DNA of 64,000 bases from the NCBI RefSeq assembly GCF_900166625.1, contig NZ_LT800499.1, positions 4,064,541 to 4,128,540 on the forward strand, given 5' to 3'. The notes under the pieces are model-generated. The model had not been told where the DNA came from. It did not search any database and saw only the letters and a program-made list of their open reading frames with translations. Both the position numbers and the translations under genes were made by a program. This document shows, piece after piece, positions 51,800-62,171 of the stretch (position 1 is the stretch's first letter; each line of letters starts with the position of its first letter). Origin of the DNA: Halobacillus massiliensis. GTDB lineage: Bacteria; Bacillota; Bacilli; Bacillales; Halobacillaceae.

Positions 51800-53284
51800 T
51801 TAACGATATGCTGAGAGTTGCCGGTTTAGAGATTTGGTTTGATGGTAAATTTCCTGGTAAATACTGAATAACTCGCGATATTTCTTCACATTATCTTCAA
51901 TGGGTTTAACTGTTTCCCCTATTTTAAGGAACTGATCTGCACAATCCTCTAATGAATGGAACCATCCGCTTCCATAGGCAGCCAGCATAGCAGCGCCCAT
52001 TCCAGGTCCCTGCTCACTTGAGAGCTTAACAACTTCCACTCCGAAAACATCTGCCTGCATCTGCAGCCAATCCTTGTTTTTCGTGCCGCCGCCCGTTGAA
52101 ACAATCGTATCGATAGATTTTCCGCTTTCCCTTAAAATATTGATAGATTCATAGAGAGAAAATGTGATTCCTTCCATAACCGCTCTTACAAAATGTTTTC
52201 GTTCATGTGAACTGTCCATACCAATAAAACTTGCACGTATAGCTGCATCTGCATAAGGTGTGCGTTCTCCAACGATATAAGGTGTAAACAGCAAGCCGTT
52301 GGAACCGGCAGGAACAGAAGCAATATCATGTACGAGCTCATCAAACGACTCATTTTCCGCAAAAACTTCTTTAAACCAATTTAAGCTGTATCCTGCAGCA
52401 AGCGTAACTCCCATCGCATAAAAGGCGTCTGGGGCGGCATGGTTGAAATAGTGGACTTTCCCATTAAAGTCTTTATCGCTGTCCTGTTCATAAGCGAGCA
52501 CTACACCTGAGGTACCAATGCTGCACAATGTTTTTCCTTCTTCTAATATACCCGATCCGATCGCTCCGCAAGCATTATCAGCTCCGCCGGCAAAAACACC
52601 GGGCGCCTGCGAAAGTCCGAACGTTTCAGCCTCAATCAGGCTTCCCACCTTTTCATAGGAAGGAACGAGAGGCGGGCAGATCGACACGGGGAGATGAAAG
52701 GCTTCGCAAATTTCTTTGCTCCACTCTTTTTTACCAACATCGAGCAGTAAAGTCCCAGCCGCATCTGAATAGTCCATATGAAGCTCTCCGGTCAGCCTGT
52801 AACGCAAATAATCTTTAGGCAGGAGAAAGGTCTTTGCTTGTTTTAAAATTTCAGGCTCATTTTCCTGAACCCAAAGCAGCTTCGGCAGCGTAAAGCCCTC
52901 CAATGCTGGGTTTTTTGTAATTTCAAGCAGCTTATCTTCACCTAGCGTTTCATAAATACGACGGCATTGACTGGTAGTTCTCGTATCATTCCAAAGGATT
53001 GCTGGCCTTAAGACATCATTGCTTTCGTCAAGAAGGACTAGTCCATGCATCTGTCCGGAAAAGCTGATCCCTTCAATCGCTTCATCACGAAAGTCCCGCA
53101 CTAACTCTTTCAATCCGTCAGCAGTCTGTGCTACCCACTCTTCTGGATTCTGTTCACTATATCCATTTCGTTCTTGAATGAGCGGATAGGATTTTGAAAC
53201 TTCGTGTTTAATTTCTCCATTCTGGTTAACAAGCAACAGCTTTACAGCACTCGTTCCAAGATCAATACCAATGACATATTTCAT
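51800..53284 (-). CDS. xylB: xylulokinase
   Basis: A 494-aa FGGY sugar kinase that phosphorylates D-xylulose. It begins YVIGIDLGTSAVKLLLV, has FSGQMHGLVLLDE and ILWNDTRT in the N-terminal lobe, GGADNACGAIGSG in the middle and STGGGTKNKDWLQMQADVFG in the ATP lobe. The ATG at 53284 has GGAGAG 8 bases upstream and lies 4 bases after the xylA stop; an upstream in-frame start at 53302 would overlap xylA. Confidence 0.95.
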   Translation of the reverse strand: MKYVIGIDLGTSAVKLLLVNQNGEIKHEVSKSYPLIQERNGYSEQNPEEWVAQTADGLKELVRDFRDEAIEGISFSGQMHGLVLLDESNDVLRPAILWNDTRTTSQCRRIYETLGEDKLLEITKNPALEGFTLPKLLWVQENEPEILKQAKTFLLPKDYLRYRLTGELHMDYSDAAGTLLLDVGKKEWSKEICEAFHLPVSICPPLVPSYEKVGSLIEAETFGLSQAPGVFAGGADNACGAIGSGILEEGKTLCSIGTSGVVLAYEQDSDKDFNGKVHYFNHAAPDAFYAMGVTLAAGYSLNWFKEVFAENESFDELVHDIASVPAGSNGLLFTPYIVGERTPYADAAIRASFIGMDSSHERKHFVRAVMEGITFSLYESINILRESGKSIDTIVSTGGGTKNKDWLQMQADVFGVEVVKLSSEQGPGMGAAMLAAYGSGWFHSLEDCADQFLKIGETVKPIEDNVKKYRELFSIYQEIYHQTKSLNRQLSAYR

Positions 53285-53288
53285 AGAG

Positions 53289-54614
53289 TTACTCTCCTGC
53301 ATATGCTTTTAAAAGATATTGGTTGATGTTTGCTTTAATAAGTTCCAGTCTTCCCGATTCGTGTTTGATTTCATCCAGCTGCAATGCATGCTGCTCCAGC
53401 TTTTGAAAATCGGATGTTCCATCTACAATTTCCTTGCCAATCCCTTCGTAAAAACTGCTGTAACGATCTTTTACGATACCTTCCAACACGTTATCATCCA
53501 ACAGCTTCTGAGCGACACGCAGTCCTACAGCAAAAGCGTCCATACCGGCAATATGCGCTAAGAAAAGATCTTCCGGTGTAAATGACCCACGGCGCACTTT
53601 CGCATCAAAGTTTAGGCCGCCGCGTCCTAAGCCGCCGTTTTTAATAATTTCATACATGGCTAATGTGGTAGCGTATAAATCTGTCGGGAATTCATCCGTA
53701 TCCCAGCCTAAGAGCGGGTGACCCTGGTTAGCATCTACAGAACCGAGAAGGCCGTTGACTCGGGCATAATGAAGCTCATGTTCGAACGTATGACCAGCCA
53801 GCGTCGCGTGGTTAGCTTCAATATTAAACTTGAACTTGTCTGCTAAGTCATATTTCTGAAGGAAAGCATAGCCGGAAGCTACGTCAAAATCATACTGGTG
53901 AGAAGTAGGCTCTTTCGGCTTTGGTTCAATTAAGAATTGGGCATCGAAGCCAATTTCTTCCGCATAATTCACCGCCATATTGAAAAAGCGTCCTAAATTA
54001 TCTAATTCAAGCTTCATATCTGTATTTAGAAGAGTTTCATACCCTTCGCGGCCGCCCCAGAATACATAATTTTCAGCACCCAGTTCTTTTCCTACTTCCA
54101 GTCCTTTTTTCACTTTAGCCGCAGCAAAGGCGAAGACATCGGCATTGTTAGCGGAAGCGGCACCATGGACAAAGCGGGGATGTGTGAAGTTATTAACAGT
54201 ATTCCAAAGGAGTTTCGTCTTGCTGTCTTTCATGTAATCTTTAATCATAGCCACAATACTATCCAGGTTCTGGTTGGATTCTCTTAAGCTGCTTCCCTCT
54301 GGAGCGATGTCAACATCGTGAAAGCAGAAGTATGGAACATTTAACTTTTCGAAAAATTCGAAGGCAGCTTCCACTCTCGCTTTAGCTAGATCCATACCGT
54401 CAAACTTATCCCAGGAGCGCTGTGCTGTTCCTACTCCAAATGGATCGGATAAGTCTTCTGTGAATGTATGCCAATAAGCCACACCAAACCTTAAATATTC
54501 CTCCATTGTTTTTCCACCGACTACTTCTTCTGGATTGTAAAACTTAAAAGAGTATGGATTAGTTGAATTAGAACCTTCATATTTAATTTTATCGATATTT
54601 TCAAAGTATGCCAT
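53289..54614 (-). CDS. xylA: xylose isomerase
   Basis: A 441-aa TIM-barrel enzyme that converts D-xylose to D-xylulose with two divalent metal ions. Class II-length family with [11 protein letters not shown] (catalytic His), [51 protein letters not shown] and [19 protein letters not shown]. The ATG at 54614 has AGGAGG upstream. Expression is controlled by a XylR operator over the -35 box and a cre site in the leader. Confidence 0.97.
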   Translation of the reverse strand: MAYFENIDKIKYEGSNSTNPYSFKFYNPEEVVGGKTMEEYLRFGVAYWHTFTEDLSDPFGVGTAQRSWDKFDGMDLAKARVEAAFEFFEKLNVPYFCFHDVDIAPEGSSLRESNQNLDSIVAMIKDYMKDSKTKLLWNTVNNFTHPRFVHGAASANNADVFAFAAAKVKKGLEVGKELGAENYVFWGGREGYETLLNTDMKLELDNLGRFFNMAVNYAEEIGFDAQFLIEPKPKEPTSHQYDFDVASGYAFLQKYDLADKFKFNIEANHATLAGHTFEHELHYARVNGLLGSVDANQGHPLLGWDTDEFPTDLYATTLAMYEIIKNGGLGRGGLNFDAKVRRGSFTPEDLFLAHIAGMDAFAVGLRVAQKLLDDNVLEGIVKDRYSSFYEGIGKEIVDGTSDFQKLEQHALQLDEIKHESGRLELIKANINQYLLKAYAGE

Positions 54615-54733
54615 TTGGAATGTCCTCCTCTTAATTTTAAAGTGTTCTCTTTGTTTAATAAGTTTCAACTGGTAACCTGCTTTCCTCTACTGCTCCCTTC
54701 TTTAATTTTTAAAATTGATTAAACCAGCCACTT

Positions 54734-54748
54734 ATGTAATCGCTTTCT
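54734..54748. promoter_or_regulatory. catabolite-responsive element (cre)
   Basis: ATGTAATCGCTTTCT fits the B. subtilis cre consensus WTGNAANCGNWNNCW at every defined position. It lies about 17 bases downstream of the xylA -10 box, so CcpA bound here should block xylA transcription when glucose is present. Confidence 0.88.
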
Positions 54749-54764
54749 AAATATGTTAATTCAA

Positions 54765-54793
54765 ATAGTATCAAAGTAAACTTAGTTTGTCTA
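54765..54793 (-). promoter_or_regulatory. xylA promoter
   Basis: On the minus strand TAGACA (-35, 54788-54793) and TACTAT (-10, 54765-54770) are 17 bases apart. The -35 lies within the XylR operator. Confidence 0.75.
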
Positions 54794-54807
54794 GTGGATA
54801 AACTAAG
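54781..54807. promoter_or_regulatory. XylR operator
   Basis: CTTAGTTTGTCTAGTGG and its mirror half ATAAACTAAG form a 27-bp palindrome with 22 symmetric positions, close to the known xyl operator of Bacillus (TTAGTTTGTT...AACAAACTAA). It lies between divergent xylA and xylR. Confidence 0.93.
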
Positions 54808-54850
54808 TCAATTCTGTTATACTTTTAAAAAACCGAAAGTGATGAAGTAG

Positions 54851-56041
54851 ATGATCAGTAATAGGACATGGAATCAATTTAAAATTAAAAATGGCAACAA
54901 AACACTAGTCTTAGACACGATTCGCAACCACTCCCCCATTTCACGGGCTGATGTTGCGAAGAAAACCGGGTTAAATAAAGGGACGGTTTCTTCGCAAGTC
55001 AGTGAATTACTTGATGAGGAACTTATTTATGAGAAAGGACCAGGTAAATCAAGCGGCGGCCGACGGCCTGTGATGCTTCTCTTTAATCAGAAAGCAGGTT
55101 ATTCAATTGGAATTGATATTGGAGTAAATTACATTCTCGGATTGCTCACAGACCTAGAAGGCAACATAGTGGGCGAAACCTTTACAGGCTTTAAAAATCT
55201 CTCTTACCAATCGATTACGAAAAAAATCTTCCACGTAGTCGATGAGTTAATGGCTGCGTGCCCTTTAAGTAAGTACCACATTGTCGGTATTGGCATTGGC
55301 GTACCGGGCGCTGTAAATAAACACGGACAAGTTTTATATGCACCAAACCTTGGATGGCAAAATATCGATCTGAAACCATTGATGGAGAAAAGGTATGATT
55401 GTCCGGTTGTGATTGAAAATGAAGCCAATGCTGGTGCTTATGGAGAAAAAAGGTTTGGCCCCAATGTAAATGAAAACGACCTCGTCTATGTCAGTGTAGG
55501 TGTCGGTATTGGAGTAGGATTCATTTTAAATGGTGAATTGTATCGGGGAACAGGTGGATTCTCTGGGGAAATGGGCCACACTTCGATTGAAGTCAATGGA
55601 CAGAAGTGCCGTTGTGGTAATAGAGGGTGCTGGGAATTATATGCATCTGAACAAGCTTTAATCAAAAAAGCGGATGAAAATGCAGATCCCGAGACCCTGG
55701 AAATAATGCTGAAGAAAGCAGAATCCGGAGATAAGGAAGCCATAGAAACCTTCCATAATATCGGTAAGTACTTAGGAGCCGGGGTTGCTAACATTATTAA
55801 TTCGTTTAATCCTAAGCAAGTAATTATAGGAAATCGGCTGGCTGCTGCAAAAAGATGGCTGGAAAACCCAATGCTTGAGCAAACGAAAAATAGCGCCCTC
55901 TGGTTTCAGCAGGAGGAATTAGAGATCAGCTTTTCCGCTCTAAACACTCATTCTGCTGCACTGGGAATGGCAGCTTTCAGCTTTGAAAACTTCTTAAAAA
56001 CGAGCCTTCAGCAAGAAACACCCTATATAGAACACCAATAA
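54851..56041 (+). CDS. xylR: xylose repressor XylR (ROK family)
   Basis: A 396-aa ROK repressor. The N-terminal winged helix reads [34 protein letters not shown], followed by the ROK sugar-binding domain with [31 protein letters not shown], and the zinc motif [15 protein letters not shown]. Xylose binding releases it from the operator upstream. The ribosome site is weak (GTGATG), fitting a low-level regulator. The beta-xylosidase gene follows after 22 bases in the same direction, so the two may share a transcript. Confidence 0.95.
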   Translation: MISNRTWNQFKIKNGNKTLVLDTIRNHSPISRADVAKKTGLNKGTVSSQVSELLDEELIYEKGPGKSSGGRRPVMLLFNQKAGYSIGIDIGVNYILGLLTDLEGNIVGETFTGFKNLSYQSITKKIFHVVDELMAACPLSKYHIVGIGIGVPGAVNKHGQVLYAPNLGWQNIDLKPLMEKRYDCPVVIENEANAGAYGEKRFGPNVNENDLVYVSVGVGIGVGFILNGELYRGTGGFSGEMGHTSIEVNGQKCRCGNRGCWELYASEQALIKKADENADPETLEIMLKKAESGDKEAIETFHNIGKYLGAGVANIINSFNPKQVIIGNRLAAAKRWLENPMLEQTKNSALWFQQEELEISFSALNTHSAALGMAAFSFENFLKTSLQQETPYIEHQ

Positions 56042-56063
56042 CTTATATAGAGGAGATGAAGAA

Positions 56064-57668
56064 ATGACGACAATCCAAAATCCAATTTTAACCGGATTTA
56101 ATCCTGACCCAAGTATCTGCCGGGCAGGTGATGATTACTACATTGCTGTCTCAACCTTTGAGTGGTTTCCAGGGGTAGGGATCTATCATTCCAAAGATTT
56201 AAAGAACTGGCGCTTAATTTCCCGGCCGCTGAATCGTGTTAGTCAATTAAATATGAAAGGCAATCCGGATTCAGGCGGTGTATGGGCTCCTGCTTTATCC
56301 TACTCAGATGATCAGTTCTGGCTGATTTACACAGACGTTAAAGTTGTCGGCGGGAATTGGAAAGATTGTCATAATTATTTAGTTACCTGTGATACGATTG
56401 ACGGCGAATGGTCAGAACCCACCCATTTAAACAGCTCGGGTTTCGATCCTTCGCTGTTCCATGATGATGACGGCAGAAAATACTTGGTAAATATGGTATG
56501 GGATCAGCGGGTTCGCAATCACAGCTTTTACGGAATAGTGCTTCAGGAATACGATCATAAGGAAAAGAACCTTACCGGCATACCGGAAATTATTTTTAAA
56601 GGCACAGATATTAAATTGACCGAAGCTCCTCATATTTATAAGATGGACGGCTATTATTATTTATTAACAGCCGAGGGCGGCACCCGGTTTGAACACCAGG
56701 CCACCATTGCAAGGTCTGAAAGCTTAAGAGGACCGTATGAGGTACATCCTGATAATCCACTCATTACATCGTGGCCCTATCCTCGTAATCCTTTACAAAA
56801 GGCTGGACACGCCTCAATTGTGAAAACGCATACAAACGAATGGTTCCTCGTGCATTTAACAGGCCGGCCGCTTCCGAATGAAGAACAAGCGCTTCTCGAC
56901 CCGAGAGGTTACTGTCCATTAGGGAGAGAAACAGCTATCCAGCGAGTGGAATGGGAAAATGGATGGCCGTATGTTGTCGGAGGTAACGAGCCATCACGAA
57001 TTATAGAAGGACCAGAAATAGAAGAAACAAAATGGGAGAATGATTACAAAGAAAGAGATGATTTTGATGATGTGGTGCTGAATCAACACTTTCAAACATT
57101 AAGAATCCCTCTTGGAGCAGATACCTTGTCTCTTTCAGACCGTCCCGGTCACGTGCGGATCTACGGAAAGGAATCGCTGACTTCTCCGTTTACCCAAGGC
57201 TTTGTGGCAAGACGCTGGCAGCACTTTAACTTTACAGCTGAAACGAAAGTAAGTTTTTCTCCAGAAAGTTTCCAACAGGCAGCCGGATTGGTCAACTACT
57301 ATAACACAAAAAACTGGACAGCCTTGCAAATCACGTGGGATGAGGAAGATGGTAGAATTTTAGACCTCTTTACGTGTGACAATTTCACTTTTGATCAGCC
57401 GCTTACTGAAAAAATTGTTATCCCTGATGAATTGGAATATGTTTACTTAAAGGTGGATGTAGAAACGAATACGTATACTTACTCCTACTCTTTTGATGGG
57501 GAGACGTGGACAGAAGTTCCCATTTCTCTTCCGTCCCATAAACTTTCTGATGACTATGTAGAAGGCGGGGGCTTTTTTACAGGTGCTTTTGTTGGTATGC
57601 AGTGCCAGGATACATCGGGAAACAGCCTTCCTGCTGACTTTGATTATTTCATATATAAGGAGCGGTAG
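56064..57668 (+). CDS. xynB: beta-xylosidase, glycoside hydrolase family 43
   Basis: A 534-aa five-bladed propeller enzyme plus C-terminal beta-sandwich that removes xylose from xylo-oligosaccharides. GH43 residues: catalytic base Asp in [11 protein letters not shown], the pKa-tuning Asp in [19 protein letters not shown], and acid Glu in [13 protein letters not shown]. No signal peptide is seen, so it acts in the cytoplasm on imported oligomers. GAGGAGATG lies before the ATG. The repeat block starts just after its stop, and no terminator of its own is visible. Confidence 0.95.
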   Translation: MTTIQNPILTGFNPDPSICRAGDDYYIAVSTFEWFPGVGIYHSKDLKNWRLISRPLNRVSQLNMKGNPDSGGVWAPALSYSDDQFWLIYTDVKVVGGNWKDCHNYLVTCDTIDGEWSEPTHLNSSGFDPSLFHDDDGRKYLVNMVWDQRVRNHSFYGIVLQEYDHKEKNLTGIPEIIFKGTDIKLTEAPHIYKMDGYYYLLTAEGGTRFEHQATIARSESLRGPYEVHPDNPLITSWPYPRNPLQKAGHASIVKTHTNEWFLVHLTGRPLPNEEQALLDPRGYCPLGRETAIQRVEWENGWPYVVGGNEPSRIIEGPEIEETKWENDYKERDDFDDVVLNQHFQTLRIPLGADTLSLSDRPGHVRIYGKESLTSPFTQGFVARRWQHFNFTAETKVSFSPESFQQAAGLVNYYNTKNWTALQITWDEEDGRILDLFTCDNFTFDQPLTEKIVIPDELEYVYLKVDVETNTYTYSYSFDGETWTEVPISLPSHKLSDDYVEGGGFFTGAFVGMQCQDTSGNSLPADFDYFIYKER

Positions 57669-57703
57669 CCGGCTTCTTTGATTCTCACTTAAACGGGAAG
57701 ACA

Positions 57704-57813
57704 GTTCCGTTTACTTTGTATTAGAAAAACGGGCCTGAGGAAAGACTCGATTTCCATGGGCGAACGCTGAGCTTCCCCGGGCTTTGCCTTCCGGGATTTC
57801 CTCTGTTCTTTAT
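57704..57813. repeat. partial inverted element B (tandem duplicate)
   Basis: The stretch from CTTCTTTGATTCTCACTTAA and GTTCCGTTTACT to the B core (GGCGAACGCTGAGC) repeats the unit starting near 57824 with an offset of 152 bases. It ends early, so it is a truncated copy. Confidence 0.8.
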
Positions 57814-57855
57814 TTCTAAGGAAGCTTCTTTGATTCTCACTTAAAGGGGAAGAGA

Positions 57856-58026
57856 GTTCCGTTTACTATGTATTATGAAAACCGGGCCTGGGGAAAGACT
57901 CGATTTCCATGGGCGAACGCTGAGCTTCCTCGGGCTTTTAGCCCTCCGGGATCTCACCATGTTCTCTTCTCCCATAGGAGTCTCGCCGTTTCCCCTGGCC
58001 CTTTGCGTTTATTAGGAGTAACGGAA
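57856..58026. repeat. inverted element B, full-length copy
   Basis: About 171 bp from GTTCCGTTTAC to AGTAACGGAA in the orientation opposite to the other three loci. It contains GGGCCTGGGGAAAGACTCGA and GGGCTTTTAGCCCTCCGGG, complementary to B at 34147. Confidence 0.9.
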
Positions 58027-58076
58027 AACTGAGTAAGAAAAGATCATTTCCTTAATAGCGGTTATAAAATTATAGT

Positions 58077-58217
58077 GTTCCGTTTATACTCCCCGTGGTA
58101 AAAGAGGCTGGGAAATGGCGAGACTCCTGCAGGGAGATAAAGCCAAGGGTGAGATCAGCGAGTGGAACGAGCTAGCTCACCGGCTCCCCGCGGAAAGCGA
58201 GCTATTTCCCAGCCGCT
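58077..58217. repeat. inverted element A
   Basis: From GTTCCGTTTAT through AAGAGGCTGGGAAATGGCG, GCAGGGAG and GAGCTAGCTCACCGGC to TATTTCCCAGCCGC. The outer inverted end on the right is missing. Read on the minus strand the order is A-spacer-B as in the other loci. Confidence 0.85.
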
Positions 58218-58258
58218 TTTTTTCTACCTTAACTATGCCGATTGCACCTAAAACTCAA

Positions 58259-58290
58259 CAAAAAAAGAACCTCACAGGGTTCTTTTTTTG
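58259..58290. terminator. terminator after the SDR gene
   Basis: AAAAAAAGAACC pairs with GGGTTCTTTTTTT around TCACA. A and T runs on both sides allow use in both directions. Confidence 0.93.
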
Positions 58291-58300
58291 TTTCTATTCA

Positions 58301-59092
58301 TCAAAGCGCTTTTACAAGACCACCATCCACGACAAGGGCCTGTCCGGTTAAGTATGTATTTGCTCCTGAAGCCAAATATACTACAGTTTTAGCAAACTCG
58401 CTCGGTTCGCCGTAACGCCCCATTGGAATGGATTTCTCTGCCTGTTCCTTAACTTCCTCAGCTGAAACGCCAAGTTTTCCGGCTTTTACTTCATCCAGCT
58501 GAGCTACACGGTCTGTAGCAATCCTGCCCGGTCCTACTGTGTTAATCAAAATATTATCTACCGCCAGTTCCTGGGACAAGCTTTTGGATAGACCTACAAT
58601 GCCGGCACGATACGTATTCGAAAGAATTAAATGATCAAGGGTTTGTTTAATGGATGATGAGGCAATATTGATGATTTTCCCATTTTGCTGCTCGCGCATG
58701 GATGGAAGCACTTCACGAATCGTACGGATAAAGCTCAATAGATTCAGTTCAAAAGCGCCCTGCCAGTCTTCATCAGAAAATTGATCAAACGTACCGGCCG
58801 GTGGCCCGCCGGCATTATTAATTAGGACATCAACTGTCCCATTCCATTCGACAGCTTTTTGTACCAGCTGCTTGATCTGCTCCGGCTTGGTAACATCGCA
58901 AACCGCATAGTCTACATGGTTATTGCCGCTTTCTTCCTGAATTTCAGCTTTAGCTGCTTGTAATTCTTCCTCATTACGACTAGAAATAAGGACATGAGCC
59001 CCTTCTTTTGCGAATTCTAATGCGGTCGCTTTTCCTAATCCTTTACTGGAAGCCGTAATAATTACTGATTTTCCTTTTAAATGAAAGTCCAT
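58301..59092 (-). CDS. SDR family oxidoreductase without the YxxxK motif
   Basis: A 263-aa short-chain dehydrogenase/reductase. The Rossmann part is standard: VIITASSKGLGKATALEFA (TGxxxGxG type), NNAGGPPAG in the NNAG position and a C-terminal YLTGQALVVDGG. The catalytic region reads SSSIKQTLDHLILSNTYRAGIVGLSKSLSQE: aligning on GLSK puts Ser where Tyr and Arg where Lys of YxxxK are expected, although a Tyr sits three residues away from the first. So chemistry may be changed. The ATG at 59092 has AGAGAGG 9 bases upstream. It is the last gene of the TRAP operon. Confidence 0.85.
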   Translation of the reverse strand: MDFHLKGKSVIITASSKGLGKATALEFAKEGAHVLISSRNEEELQAAKAEIQEESGNNHVDYAVCDVTKPEQIKQLVQKAVEWNGTVDVLINNAGGPPAGTFDQFSDEDWQGAFELNLLSFIRTIREVLPSMREQQNGKIINIASSSIKQTLDHLILSNTYRAGIVGLSKSLSQELAVDNILINTVGPGRIATDRVAQLDEVKAGKLGVSAEEVKEQAEKSIPMGRYGEPSEFAKTVVYLASGANTYLTGQALVVDGGLVKAL

Positions 59093-59097
59093 ACCGA

Positions 59098-59982
59098 TCA
59101 TCCTCTCTCTTTTTCCTTTAAGTCTATGACGTGATTTGTCAGCAGCGGGAATCCATCAATCTCACACTCTATGACATCCCCATCACGAATAACGATAGCC
59201 CCTGGTGTACCCGTTGAAATAATATCCCCTGGCTTCAATGTCATTACCTGTGAATGAAATGCTGTTAGATAGTAAGGACTAAAAGTCATATTGGCAATGA
59301 CATTCTTTCGGTGATATTCCCCATTAATGACAGTGGCGACATTCAAATCGGACAGGTTATCTATTTCATCCGCTGTAAGTACCCAAGGTCCAAAGCTGAA
59401 AAACGTGTCAAAGCTTTTAGATCGTGTTAAATAGCGGGGATTTCTCTGAAGAATATCTTCAGCTGTCATATCAATAATTGTTGTATATCCCGCTATCGCT
59501 TCTTCAGCTTCTTCCTCTGATAAATTCTTACAAGTTTTACCTATAATGATACCTAATTCTGCTTCTCCTGTCGTCCTTTCTGATTGAAGAGGAATTTCAA
59601 TAGTATCCTGATCTCCAATAATCGTCGTCGCCGGTTTCATAAAACTGGCTGGTTCTGTATTCGGTGCTGTTTCATTTAGGTCAGAGGCATGGTCTACGTA
59701 ATTCAATCCAATTCCCCAAATTTTTTTCGGCTGACGATAAGGCGGCCGGTAAACCACCTCATTCTCAGCAAGATAAAACGAATCAAGTCGTGCTTCCTCT
59801 CTTCCTTCACTCTCCCAAAACTTCTGTAAACTGCTTAGTTCCCCTTCATCCAATAATTGAAATAAGTCAGTCGGCCATTTTTTATGAAGAGTACGATTTA
59901 ATGAAACCAGAGGCAGTATTCCCTTTTGATCAACAATAGCCCCTGTTTCGATTCCATCTTTTAAAATAGTTGCTAATTTCAT
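59098..59982 (-). CDS. fumarylacetoacetate hydrolase family protein
   Basis: A 294-aa FAH-fold hydrolase/isomerase/decarboxylase. The metal-binding part shows IWGIGLNYVDHA, PASFMKPATTIIG, TGEAELGIIIG (Glu-x-Glu pair) and YTTIIDMTAEDILQRN. The C-terminal FSPYYLTAFHSQVMTLKPGDIISTGTPGA is typical. Members act on 2-keto-3-deoxy sugars acids, oxaloacetate-like or aromatic ring-cleavage acids. Its place beside a carboxylate TRAP system points to a carbon-source acid taken in by that system. The SDR gene follows after 5 bases. Confidence 0.88.
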   Translation of the reverse strand: MKLATILKDGIETGAIVDQKGILPLVSLNRTLHKKWPTDLFQLLDEGELSSLQKFWESEGREEARLDSFYLAENEVVYRPPYRQPKKIWGIGLNYVDHASDLNETAPNTEPASFMKPATTIIGDQDTIEIPLQSERTTGEAELGIIIGKTCKNLSEEEAEEAIAGYTTIIDMTAEDILQRNPRYLTRSKSFDTFFSFGPWVLTADEIDNLSDLNVATVINGEYHRKNVIANMTFSPYYLTAFHSQVMTLKPGDIISTGTPGAIVIRDGDVIECEIDGFPLLTNHVIDLKEKERG

Positions 59983-59995
59983 TAGACACTCTCCT

Positions 59996-62167
59996 TTACT
60001 TGCGAGCTTCGATAGGCTGTTGGTTGATCATGTCATTTTTCTTCTTAAAATTCGTAAATAATACGTAAGAGAATACGATTAATCCAATGAGGTCTGTCAC
60101 TAATCCAGGGTAGATAAGCAGTAAAGCCGCTGCTCCGGAAACCGCTCTTAGCCAGCCAGGTACTTTTCTCACAAAATATCCTTCCGTCATGATGGAAAGC
60201 AGGAACACACCTATAAGCGAAGAAATCGTAATTACAATGATATTCATAATTGTAGCGTCAATCATAAGCATTTCATGAGAGAAAACGAACATAAAAGGTA
60301 CGATGAAACCGGCAATTGCCAGCTTCATAGCCTGAAATCCTGTCTTGTTCGGATTTCCTCCGGCTATTCCTGCCCCTGCGAATGCTGCTAAAGCGACAGG
60401 CGGTGTAATATTGGCAAATATACCAAAATAGAAAACGAACATGTGAGCAACAAATGTAGCCGTTTCTCCTGATCCCGCCAGATCTTGATATAACGGAAGC
60501 TGCAATAGAATGGGTGCAGCCATTGTACTCGTAATAATATAGGTTGGGATACTAGGAAGCCCCATCCCTAAAATAATGGAGGTTATCATGGTTAAGAACA
60601 GTGTGATAACTAATTGAAGCAATGGACTGTTTACAGCACTCCCGATACTTACGATACTATTAGCGATCTCTAATGCGACCCCTGTAAGTGAAGCTATACC
60701 TACTACCACGCCCACTGCACCACAGGCTACCGCTACAGGTATCGTTGTTCTCGCTCCATTTTCAAGGGCATGCATACAATCTTTAACACCAACTTCATCT
60801 GCTTCAAGCTTAAGCCATTTTCTCCATAAATTGATGATCAATGGAATCACGATAACAAGCATTAATTCCCACCAGTCTCCACGAACAGATGGCAGGCTGC
60901 CTCCGCTGAATAATGCTGTAACTTGAGGCTGGAAAATTAAAAATAGAGCTAATGGAACAATAATAGGAAGCATTTGCTTAGATCCTGAAATAACTACTGT
61001 TGCGATAATTGACCAGAAAGCCGCATAGAAAGGCGTTTTTCCTGAGAACAACAAATACAACAGGAAGAGCATCGGAATTAAAAGGTGCCCTCTTTCTGCC
61101 AGAACATGTTTCAAACGGGGTAATTCACTTTTGGGCAGACCTTGCAGTCCTCGCTTAGAAGCTCGGAAATGGACCTGCAATAATATCCCTACATAAAATA
61201 GTAAGGCGGGAATAATTCCTGCTAATATAATTTTTGTATAAGCAATGTTCAAGTTCTCGGCCATGATAAAAGCGGCAGCCCCCATGATCGGAGGTAAGAT
61301 TTGACCGCCCACACTGGCAGCCGATTCAACCGCACCGGCAAAATTCTTGTTGTAGCCGATTTTCTTCATTAAAGGAATCGTAAAAGCTCCTGTAGTTACA
61401 ACGTTGGCTATGGCCGATCCATTAATGGAACCTAGAAAGCCGCTTGAAATAACCGCAACCTTAGCCGGACCGCCTTTCGTATGTCCTGCTACCGCCAGTG
61501 CGAGGTCATTAAAAAGCTGTCCCATTCCGGATTTGGCTAAAAACGCCCCAAACAAAATAAACAATATAATGTAACTTGCTGATACGCCTATAGCGGTTCC
61601 TAAAACACCATCTGACAGAAAGACAATTTGACCAATAATCTGCTTAGAAACACTCAAAACGACGGGAGAAGTTAATTCTGGATACACCGAAAGTTTTACG
61701 TAAAATCCATAGACTAAAAATCCTGCTGCCAGAAGCATCAGTCCCCAGCCTGTAACTCTCCTCGTAATATCAAACAATAAAAGTAAAACAAGAATACCAA
61801 CATAAAAATCTGTATCATTTATACGGCCGCCGGTTTCAATAATTCGCTCTGCTGACATCAGCATGTAGATTCCTACACCAAGAGAGGCTGCAGCCGTTAA
61901 GTAATCATATATTGGAACCGTTTGATTTTTCTTCCCTTTTCTCTGAAGAAGAGGATATAGTAAAAATCCAATCGTCATTAAGGTATATAAGTGAATACTT
62001 CTCTGCTGAATAGCTACGAGAGATCCAGCATAAGAGGTATACAAGTGAAAAAGGGATAATGAAATGGCCAGTATAGAAATAATAAGAGCGATTGGTTTGG
62101 CAATCCTTGTCCTTACCGTACTTTCCCGGTCATAGTCTTCTACGGACTTCTTAGATTTTGTACTCAT
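59996..62167 (-). CDS. TRAP transporter permease, fused 4TM/12TM type
   Basis: A 723-aa membrane protein in which the small (DctQ-like) and large (DctM-like) subunits are fused, as in TAXI-type TRAP systems. The first about 120 residues are four helices; the rest carries GAFLAKSGMGQLFNDLALAVAGHTKGGPAKVAVISSGFLGSINGSAIANVVTTGAF and MGLPSIPTYIITSTMAAPIL motifs. It moves a carboxylic acid with Na+. The DUF1850 gene lies 4 bases upstream; the FAH gene follows after 13 bases. Confidence 0.93.
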   Translation of the reverse strand: MSTKSKKSVEDYDRESTVRTRIAKPIALIISILAISLSLFHLYTSYAGSLVAIQQRSIHLYTLMTIGFLLYPLLQRKGKKNQTVPIYDYLTAAASLGVGIYMLMSAERIIETGGRINDTDFYVGILVLLLLFDITRRVTGWGLMLLAAGFLVYGFYVKLSVYPELTSPVVLSVSKQIIGQIVFLSDGVLGTAIGVSASYIILFILFGAFLAKSGMGQLFNDLALAVAGHTKGGPAKVAVISSGFLGSINGSAIANVVTTGAFTIPLMKKIGYNKNFAGAVESAASVGGQILPPIMGAAAFIMAENLNIAYTKIILAGIIPALLFYVGILLQVHFRASKRGLQGLPKSELPRLKHVLAERGHLLIPMLFLLYLLFSGKTPFYAAFWSIIATVVISGSKQMLPIIVPLALFLIFQPQVTALFSGGSLPSVRGDWWELMLVIVIPLIINLWRKWLKLEADEVGVKDCMHALENGARTTIPVAVACGAVGVVVGIASLTGVALEIANSIVSIGSAVNSPLLQLVITLFLTMITSIILGMGLPSIPTYIITSTMAAPILLQLPLYQDLAGSGETATFVAHMFVFYFGIFANITPPVALAAFAGAGIAGGNPNKTGFQAMKLAIAGFIVPFMFVFSHEMLMIDATIMNIIVITISSLIGVFLLSIMTEGYFVRKVPGWLRAVSGAAALLLIYPGLVTDLIGLIVFSYVLFTNFKKKNDMINQQPIEARK

Positions 62168-62171
62168 ACCT

